From the NCBI GenBank assembly GCA_022393335.1, contig JAJEKB010021669.1:1-64000 (forward strand): a stretch of 64,000 bases of DNA, given 5' to 3'. Below, in pieces: positions 56,656 to 64,000 of this stretch. The notes beneath the pieces are model-generated. The model saw only the letters and a list, made by a program, of their open reading frames with translations, had not been told where the DNA came from and made no database searches. The position numbers and the translations under genes are program-made. The stretch's first letter is position 1. The number at the start of each line of letters is the position of its first letter. The DNA comes from Macrotrachela quadricornifera. Taxonomy: Eukaryota > Rotifera > Eurotatoria > Philodinida > Philodinidae.

Positions 56656-57460
56656 AGCATTGAATCAGTACGCATTTAAACTTTCAAGATACTCTATATA
56701 ATCCAATACTATAACTGCTTATTATACTCAATAACACAATATTTGTCATATGAAACTCTGTCACAAAGCTTAACTTGCATTTCCTTTTTCTTTTCTTTTT
56801 CGTATATCCTACTTCTAATTTTATGAAAACCTTAACACGATATATATTATTTCTAACATTAAACAATTATCAGCTATTCATTTCAGATTTATAATACGTC
56901 GGCCATAAATCTACTACACAACCAAATTTCACAATCATGAAAACCAGCTAAATCATTTCAATAAGAATATACCTCGCCGGCAATATAGACACAATTATAA
57001 ACTTTTAATCACAAAAATAATAATAAGCAACAAATTGTCACAAACAATTTCAAAAAGCCGTACAACATTTAGAAAAATCAACAAATTAATAAATGACAAC
57101 AACAACAACCACAAAATTACAGCACCACATTCCAGAATATTATAATCTTGCCAAATACACTGGTAAAAAAAAAACTCAAACGAAACCTAAGTAAGGATTC
57201 TAATTTCTACATCTAAAGATAAGCCTCTCCTATCACACATAGAGAAAAGTCGACCAAAAAAAAAAACAATGAAAATCCAAATCAATGCAACACAGTGGAT
57301 AGAAAACGAGTAGTCCTATCCTATTCATTCGAAAAAATAAATATTCAATTTTTAGAATACCTACTCAGTTGAAGCAAAAATCGATGACAAGTAATAGTGA
57401 ATCGCTTTCAGAATTGCAAATTTAATTCCTTGTAACTTCTACTATTTATGCAGATCATTA
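56656..57460 (+). other. Terminon unit 2 3' untranslated region
   Basis: AT-rich, no open frame. The position equals that of the unit 1 3' UTR. Confidence 0.5.
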
Positions 57461-57463
57461 AAA

Positions 57464-57505
57464 CCACTTGACGAGGCTTTAAAATTGAGCTGAAATCGGT
57501 CGTGG
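57464..57505 (+). ncRNA. Hammerhead motif, unit 2 copy 1 (degenerate)
   Basis: CCAC | TTGACGAG | GCTTTAAAATTGAGC | TGAAA | TCGG | TC | GTGG. Stem I, stem II and GAAA are kept, but C3 has become T, so activity is doubtful. CTCACCC follows at 57523. A still weaker third copy lies around 57540-57590 (AGTCGAAATCTAGATCACGATAG). Confidence 0.6.
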
Positions 57506-57711
57506 TAATCTACTGTTTAAACTCACCCTTATCCGCAAGATTGCTATGAAATTTAGTCGAAATCTAGATCACGATAGTTTTAATGTTTGAACTCACCTTA
57601 TTTGAATATAAACTATCTGCTGCCTTTGAAATTAATTTGCATTAATCTTTGAGGGATGTTTAATCTCTTAAAATTGATTCCGATTGATATTTTTAATGCA
57701 GATTATTTAAA

Positions 57712-57755
57712 CCACCTGATGAGTCTTTGAAATTAAGACGAAATCCGGATCGTGG
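57712..57755 (+). ncRNA. Hammerhead ribozyme, unit 2 terminal copy
   Basis: CCAC | CTGATGAG | TCTT-TGAAATT-AAGA | CGAAA | TCCGGA | TC | GTGG. The core is complete, stem I is four perfect pairs, and stem III is the palindrome AUCCGGAU. Cleavage is predicted after C57751. ACTCACCCTCATC follows at 57771-57783, marking the centromere-side end of the Terminon chain. Confidence 0.85.
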
Positions 57756-57953
57756 TAAATCTTTATTTAAACTCACCCTCATCTTATATAGTATAAGAAT
57801 GTTCTCTCTTCTGGTTTTTTCCAAGTGCTACTAGGTTTTTTTCTAGTTGCTTCATGTATATATAGCTGTTTTTTGAGAGATACAAAACATACTTTAGTGC
57901 TGATCTATTAGATCAATCATCCATTGGCAATATTGTACATAATTCGGATTAAA

Positions 57954-59813
57954 ATGAAAAGTGCGATGGAAATTGTAAATGTACCAAATTATGTTTCTGA
58001 CGACGAGAGCGATACGGATAAAGCTGTGAATATTGGAAACAAGCAAAGGGCGAAAAAGAGACAACGACATTGGATAAAATAAATGGTCTTCAACAATGCT
58101 AAAGAAGCTGAAAAGGCAGTGATGCAAGAAAATCTATGGAATGTTCATTATACAAATACAACGATGGAAGGAAAAAAGAAGTTCTTCAGATGCAATAAGG
58201 TGAAATATCGAGGAAAACAATGCGATGCTTCCATTTACTTGTTGTTTGAGTCTACAAGTGATCAAGTTGTACTATATCGTGATGAATCAGATCATACTCA
58301 CGATATCGTACAAGAAAAAAGTTCGAAAATGTCATCTGAAGTGAAAGGAACAATAAAGGAATTATTGGAATTGAAATTAAAACCAAAAGCTACTATTGAA
58401 GCACTACATGAACGTGGAAAACCAGCACCGACTATGAGTCAATTAAACAATTATTTAAGACGTTTAAAGACTGAAAAGTTTGGTCCAACTACGATAAGTC
58501 TTGGAGAAATTGAACAATGGTGCATAGAATCAAGCAAGTCAATTCCAGATTCCGATGACACTCCTTTCGTTGCATCATATGAAATTGTTTATGATGATGA
58601 TGATGATGATGATAGCAACAATGATGTTGTTGACGATGATGATAATGAAAACAAGTTCCGCTTTTTTGCTACAACAAAACGACTTCTACGAATTGCTTCA
58701 GAGTCTAAAAAACTTCATGCAGATGCCACATACAAGCTGGTGTGGCAAGGGTTTCCAATCCTCGTTGTAGGTACAACCGACCTAGATCGACACTTTCATA
58801 GGTTTGGAATGGCTGTTTGTACCAACGAGAAAATACGAGATTACACATTTGTCTTTCGTAGTATACAAGAAGGTATACAAAAAATTGGACTAGAGGAAAT
58901 GATTCCAGAAGTTTTAGTCGCTGATGGTTCTGATGCAATACGTAATGCGTTTAAATATGTTTTTGGAGAAAAACCAATGATAATGTGTTGGGCACATATG
59001 CGCCGCAAGGTGGTGAAGAAGGTTGAGGCACTCGTGGACAAGTCGAAAAGAGAAGAGTTAATTGATGATATTGAAAAATTACAACTAGCACAAAGTGAGC
59101 GAATTTTCACGAAAGCTTCCAATTTATTTATTAAAAAATGGACCAAAACTGAACCAGATTTCATTGAATATTTTCGAAACGAGTGGTTAACGTCGCATGA
59201 TTGTTGGTATGAAGGTGTTCAACATTTCACTCCAAGCACAAACAATGCGTTGGAAACAACAAATAAGGTCATAAAAGATGAACATACATTTCGAGATCGA
59301 TTACCATTATCAAGATTTAAAGTATTACTATTCGATATTATTGAGAAATGGTCTAAATCATACGAACGAGATTTAAAGTGTTACTGTCACAAACAAACAA
59401 TAACTTTGGATTTATGGACAAACGCATATAAATGGACCAAATCGAACAAACCAATGCTCTCGATTGAATTCGATAATTCTATGGAATACTACATACCTGC
59501 TGGAGATCAAACAACAATTACCAACGTGGATATTGATGTAATGAAGAAATTGAAATGGTACTCCTTTGATCAATATAAAAAAAAGGCGTTCAATACATGG
59601 TGTGTCACATTACCAGTTGATAAATTAAAATGGTCGGAAGGTTTTTGTAATTGTCCAGCTTTTTTTAAGAAATTTATGTGTAAATACGTTGTGGGCGTTG
59701 CGATCAGGTTAAACTACTGTAAGCCACCACCTGCTGCTAAAGATATTAGAATTGGTGAAAAACGACGTCGTGGTAGGCCAACAAAAGCCAAGAAAGCATT
59801 ATTGATTCAATAA
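57954..59813 (+). CDS. MULE (Mutator-like) transposase with FLYWCH/WRKY-type and SWIM zinc fingers
   Basis: An N-terminal region of 42 codons (57954) precedes an in-frame TAA at 58080-58082 and a 576-codon frame from ATG 58083. Residues 30-85 of that frame are a FLYWCH/GCM-like binding domain (NTTMEGKKKFFRCNKVKYRG...C...H-x-H). The MULE DDE catalytic domain shows LHADATYKLVWQGFP (first D), VLVADGSDAIRNAF (second D), MCWAHMRRKV, and NNALETTNKVIKD for the E region. A SWIM-like finger CNCPAFFKKFMCKYV has Tyr where His is usual. A basic GEKRRRGRPTKAKK tail resembles an AT-hook. The early TAA probably removes the natural N-terminus. Confidence 0.8.
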
Positions 59814-59854
59814 TTATATGTTACTTATAAATGTACTATTTTACTGAAATAAAT

Positions 59855-60045
59855 TAAGATAATACTGAACAGAAAAAAATTACTTACTGAGCGAAAAATA
59901 ATTAAATACTGGATTTTCTAGAATTAATTACTGCGCGTTCCGAATTATTTACTGTGCAGAAAATAATTTTTTACTGAGCAAAACATACTGAGCATGAGAT
60001 GAAAAAAATACTGAGCATTCTTAATAAAATACTGTGCAAAAAAAT
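59855..60045 (+). repeat. Subterminal array of TACTGNGCA motifs
   Basis: About nine degenerate copies of TACTG(A/T/C)GCA occur in roughly 190 bases, spaced 10-30 bases and all on the + strand. They lie between the MULE gene and the truncated end of the CACTA-like gene. Such arrays are typical transposase-binding subterminal repeats of DNA transposons. Which of the two neighbours owns them is unclear. Confidence 0.55.
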
Positions 60046-60049
60046 ACAT

Positions 60050-61901
60050 GCCAATACAAAGTACTAATAATTAACAAAAAATAACGAAAAACATCTACCG
60101 TCGCTCCCAAATAAAGATTATGTAATGTGTCGCAAGCTAAAGAATTGTAAATATTAAAATATTTCAAATTGCGAAGGAGACATGGTCCCTTTACACCTTG
60201 CAAATATTCAGCAGCTGCTACTTTTGAGAAAGTATCATTCGAGTTAATTAATTTGTAATCCTAAATATATATTCTTCAAAACTAATCGAGTATAGAATTC
60301 AACTTACATTGTTAATAAATGTGATCGCATCGTCATATGTTTTGTTGGTTCGTATTAAAATTTTTTCACGTGGGTCATAAGCAAATGAACGAATTGTAGT
60401 TTGTCCTACTTCTACCGATTTACCTGTAACCAGTAAAAGTTAGACGAAAAAAAATGAAATAAACAGGTAAATAAACTTTATCTCATTAGATAAAAATTCT
60501 TAAAGAAAATTCTACTGACCATCGGTCTGCTTCGTATCAAAAATTTAGGAGAAGAGTTTTATTAATCTGCAGTAAATCGACGATCACCCGCTTCTCCCTG
60601 TATATCATATTACCTTTTATATTACAATAAGTGCAACCATAAAAACCGGTACAATCTATATGATCAAGTAGGAGAGATGTTGCTGGTTTATCACACACAC
60701 AACTAAGTAAGATTATTTTCACCATTTGTTCTGAATTATCTGATTCATCTGTTGGAAGGAGTATATGAATTCCGTTTTCCAAACGAAGAAGTTCGTTTAC
60801 AAGGTCTTGCATAATCGACGACATTTCTTCTTTTTTTGGTTTATTACTTCCTGTAGAAATCATTCCAATGATAGTATTCTCTGGCAAAAATCTTGATGAT
60901 CTAGGCAATTCATTAACTACGAAGGTTGTTAACCATATTGATGCTGAGATTGATTTGATTAACCCACCATCGGAGTTCATCAACAGTGTTACAAAAGGTT
61001 TTGCTTCTTTTCTGAGTAGTCTTTTATAAACCTCCCCATCAGTTATGTCTGAAATAGAATCATGATTAAATTTTGGAAACACTATCTGATTTTTTTCAAC
61101 GATTGATCGAATTTGCGGTTCGATGGCAAAAGTATAATTGATAGTTGGTGAACGAATAAATGAATCTTTGGGTTCACAATCTTGAGTGTTCGTACACCTT
61201 TTCAAATTGGAAGATCTTTTATAACAAGAGGGGCATATAACGCTTTGAGATGGAAAAACTGTTGATTGATAAGCACAAAGTACTTGAGATTCAATACTAT
61301 CAAAGCTGACTGGAGCATTAGGGACTTGTAATAATTGTAAAAGTTGACAAATGTGTGTGATACATGACTTCGTTAATGAATGTCGATACCGTAATTCAAT
61401 GAGTAACACACCTATTTCTTTTGATGTAAAAGGTGTTGTAGAATTTTGCAAGTCATCATCGACAGAAAATTTGGTGAAAGTATTTTCTGACTTCTCTAAA
61501 TGATCGAATTGAATTCTTCATTAATAACAGTACAAAAAGAGTCATCATCTAAATTGTCAAGATAATCCGATAAAGATGATAAAGAAGACGAAGAAGAGAG
61601 AGAAGAAGAACGGCCTGTATCGGGTGCCAAAACAACTGGTGGTATTGATGATGTTGATGGAAGTAATGACGAAGATGGAGATGGAATATTGTGTGTAGTC
61701 GGTAATGATGGGTATGACACAGGGATAGAAACATCAGCACCTGCGTAACTAATATCCGAAAGCCCACCTAATACTATATCAGCTGAATTCGATAGAACTT
61801 ACTTAAAAACATCAATTACAGTATGTAAAGCTGATTGTCGACGGTATGCATGCGACAAACGTTGATTTAAACGTGATAGTCTTTTTCGTGCCGTAGACAT
61901 T
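60050..61901 (-). pseudogene. CACTA/EnSpm-like transposase remnant
   Basis: On -: exon 1 (61901-61803, MSTARKRLSRLNQRLSHAYR) with donor GTAAGT, then a Ser/Pro-rich segment (61767-61496). A frame change leads to 304 codons (61451-60537) containing CPSCYKRSSNL, TLLMNSDGGLI, SASIWLTTFVVNELP, TIIGMISTGSNKPKKEEM and LLDHIDCTGFYGCTYCNIKG. Later exons carry DPREKILIRTNKTYDDA and KGPCLLRNLKYF then ACDTLHNLYLGATVDVF. These match the order of animal EnSpm/CACTA transposases (DG-containing catalytic start, NELP, GFYGC-x-x-C and D-x-x-H-x-x-x-LG). Breaks and the missing C-terminus show it is dead. Confidence 0.6.
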
Positions 61902-61919
61902 TTATCGATCCAAATCATG

Positions 61920-62736
61920 AGGCGTGATCTAATTAATATCTAATGTATTAAATGACCAAACAGCTTCGCACAAGCTTCAAAAAAAAATTAATAGAGATTA
62001 AATTTTATTTGGAAATGAACCTCAACTGATATTCAAGTAGGGAATTGGACTATATGCTCACCATGATGGCAAGCAACAGATCGAAAGATAGATTAGAGGA
62101 AGAAGTACTGTTTATTGATTCTAGATAAACAAAACAACAAAACAAAAATCAGCAATGAAAAGAAAATCTTTTCTTTGCGATAGGACATATAGATATTTCT
62201 ATTCGAAAAATATCATCATCTGTATTTAGTTAGCTCATAGTTCCCGACAGTATTTTACTTAAGAAACAGTTTTATGAATAAATAACAATAGATTTATCTT
62301 TAATAATATATTTATTCATTTATTATAAATCTTTTTGTTGTTTGAATCAATTTCATTAACACATATACATATACGAGTAACATACAAATACAAAAACATG
62401 ATTTAAAAAAATCACTTTTACAATTAAGAGGATGAGATACATACAAAATAGGTATATCTTTTCACAGTCGTTGAATGATGATTACATAGAGACAAATACA
62501 TTAATATAAAAAAAAGAAAAAATCAAAACAAACTCTATGTTTATACAAAAATGGATACTAGAGAACCTTACAAAGAAAATGTAGAAAGAAAAACTTATAC
62601 AATTAGTTGGATTACAAAACCATTTATAATAAATATTCGAGAAGAATATTGTTTCGAGAAAAAAAATCAAGTAGGATAGTGCAGCAAGAAAAACGAATTA
62701 AAGTTACATTCAAAATCCATCATCCCATCACGATAT
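61920..62736. other. No gene; probable 3' flank of the next exon
   Basis: AT-rich. Since the following coding exon is on -, 62300-62736 probably includes its 3' untranslated region. Nothing else is recognised. Confidence 0.4.
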
Positions 62737-62912
62737 TCATTCAACATTATCATTGTCATGATTTTGATTTAATTGGTTAACTGCTGCTGCTGCAACAAAT
62801 CTAGCGCCCATCATTTTAAGCTTGTGACGAGCACAACGAATAGAATTTCCTATAGCTTCCTTCATTGATGCTATTGAATAACTGCAGCCGGATGCATTTC
62901 GTCGTGCAAATA
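62737..62912 (-). CDS. Last exon of an unidentified gene (partial)
   Basis: On - an acceptor TTGTTTCAG at 62921-62913 is followed by 58 codons, VFARRNASGCSYSIASMKEA then IRCARHKLKMMGARFVAAAA, ending DNDNVE-stop (TGA 62739-62737). Composition is non-repetitive and the GC content is higher than the flanks. Upstream exons were not found before the fold-back element at 63.27 kb, which may have separated them. The family is not recognised. Confidence 0.4.
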
Positions 62913-63268
62913 CTGAAACAAGAAGATCACCAACTACTTAGTAGAAAAGTAGAAATGACTCGTATTTTACCGGCACTATAAAGAAACTAATTTGTGCAAA
63001 ATCTTATCAAACTCATCTGACATAAACTACGATATATGATTAGTTTATATGATAATTCTCTTAGCAGAAGCATCTTCCATAGATATTCAGATGTTCAAAA
63101 TAAATTCGTATAACATCCTGTCTATTCTTCTTCTAGAAGTATCACCTTGTCCGGAAAGTCCGTGGAACTCATATACAGGGTTGGAAATAATATTATTCCA
63201 ACACAGATTAAGTAATGAATTTTATACCAGATGAAAGCTCGTCAAAAACGGGATATATTGATACCAAA

Positions 63269-63995
63269 TAGTAGGTGTTATTATAGTGTTTTAGTGTCGA
63301 ACTAAAGAAAGTTTTGGAAATTTTACGCTTTTTTGAGGTAGAAAAATAAGGCGCCAGTAACTTCAACAAGAAATGAACACCTTTCTCTTGAACATTTTTA
63401 CATGGTTCGATAGAGCTCGTCAAGCTCTACAAAACTGTCTAAGTCAAAACTTTTTAAGCCACTTTTCTGAGATAAAAAATTCAAAGAACTACCTGAAAAA
63501 TATCGAAAAATGTTAAAGAATTTATTTTTTTTTATATGGGTGAAAGACATCTGGTTTTCTCAATGAAACTAGCTTTTTTTCCTTATTTTATAACCTCAGA
63601 CGCTTCCAAATACATCTGTCGGATACAGCTGAAAAAACTGCGTGTAATGGGTATATTTGGAAGCGTCTGAGGTTATAAAATAAGGAAAAAAAGCTAGTTT
63701 CATTGAGAAAACCAGATGTCTTTCACCCATATAAAAAAAATAAATTCTTTAACATTTTTCGATATTTTTCAGGTAGTTCTTTGAATTTTTTATCTCAGAA
63801 AAGTGGCTTAAAAAGTTTTGACTTAGACAGTTTTGTAGAGCTTGACGAGCTCTATCGAACCTGTAAAAATGTTCAAGAGGAAGGTGTTTATTTCTTGTCG
63901 AAGTTACTGGCGCCTTATTTTTCTACCTCAAAAAAGCGTAAAATTTCCAAAACTTTCTTTAGTTCGACACTAAAACACTATAATAACACCTACTA
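63269..63995. mobile_element. Long fold-back (palindromic) element
   Basis: Left arm 63269 to about 63613 and right arm about 63650 to 63995 are near-identical inverted copies, starting TAGTAGGTGTTATTATAG and ending with its complement. A spacer of about 37 bases is centred at 63632. Differences between arms are few (for example ACATGGTT against ACAGGTT). It is a palindromic MITE or fold-back element of about 727 bp. The arms may extend past the window edge, so the right boundary is uncertain. Open frames here are chance. Confidence 0.7.
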
Positions 63996-64000
63996 TATGG

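Larger units (their letters stand above)
42112..57790 (+). mobile_element. Terminon unit 2 (about 15.7 kb, 5'-truncated)
   Basis: Order on +: truncated GIY-YIG-family ORF, full GIY-YIG ORF, acidic TQT protein, ORF1 + non-catalytic RT, exonuclease-like membrane ORF, ORF1 + catalytic RT, second acidic TQT protein, 3' UTR, hammerheads, and a C-rich end (ACTCACCCTCATC near 57772). It begins in the middle of an exon right after the unit 1 tail. The catalytic RT module is fully open, so this is the best preserved unit. Confidence 0.8.

Noticed and set aside
58555..58770. Met/Asp-repeat open frame on +
   Set aside because: Alternative frame of the acidic repeat inside the MULE transposase.
63208..63423. 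71-codon open frame on the minus strand
   Set aside because: Lies in an arm of the fold-back element and is mirrored in the other arm; not a gene.

Overview
The window looks like a subtelomeric, transposon-dense piece of a bdelloid rotifer genome (genus not resolved). The evidence is: several Athena-type Penelope-like reverse transcriptases (RTs) with short AT-rich spliceosomal introns; hammerhead ribozyme motifs followed by C-rich telomere-like repeats; an interstitial tract of the bdelloid-type telomeric hexamer TGTGGG; and only small genic islands between mobile elements. All gene models are eukaryotic. An assembly gap of 10 N lies at 13576-13585.

Layout. 1-10 kb: debris of a Penelope-like element, two RTE-type LINEs (a decayed + strand copy and a better kept - strand copy), a palindromic Tc1/mariner-like MITE and a short telomeric repeat tract. 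10-20.3 kb: two host-like secreted-protein genes, a Ly6/three-finger-like protein and a CAP/SCP protein. Each is present twice, once per strand, in rearranged order and mixed with eroded Athena 3' ends. 21-30.8 kb: an APE-type LINE on the - strand, split by a 4.2 kb hAT transposon with a perfect 8-bp target duplication. 30.9-57.8 kb: a chain of three + strand units matching the published description of bdelloid Terminons (giant telomere-attached Athena elements). Each unit ends in tandem hammerhead motifs and a C-rich tail. The two downstream units begin abruptly after the preceding tail, as expected for 5'-truncated additions to a chromosome end; the telomere would lie to the left. 57.8-64 kb: a MULE transposase, a decayed CACTA/EnSpm-like transposase, the last exon of an unidentified gene and a fold-back element cut close to the window edge.

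The most interesting system is the Terminon chain. In unit 2 (42.1-57.8 kb) nearly every module is paired: two GIY-YIG-family ORFs, two acidic proteins carrying TQT motifs, and two coiled-coil ORF1 + RT modules. In units 1 and 2 alike, an RT lacking the catalytic aspartates of motifs A and C lies just upstream of an RT whose motifs A and C are intact. The dead copies share derived residues, which suggests an old, retained non-catalytic RT partner. In unit 2, ORF1 and RT of both modules are joined by what looks like a -1 programmed frameshift signal: an in-register TTTTTTC heptamer, a 6-nt spacer and an 11-12-bp stem with a compensatory base-pair change between copies. Almost every Terminon ORF is also preceded by a polypyrimidine-TAG|AT splice acceptor, which suggests spliced-leader trans-splicing of a polycistronic RNA.
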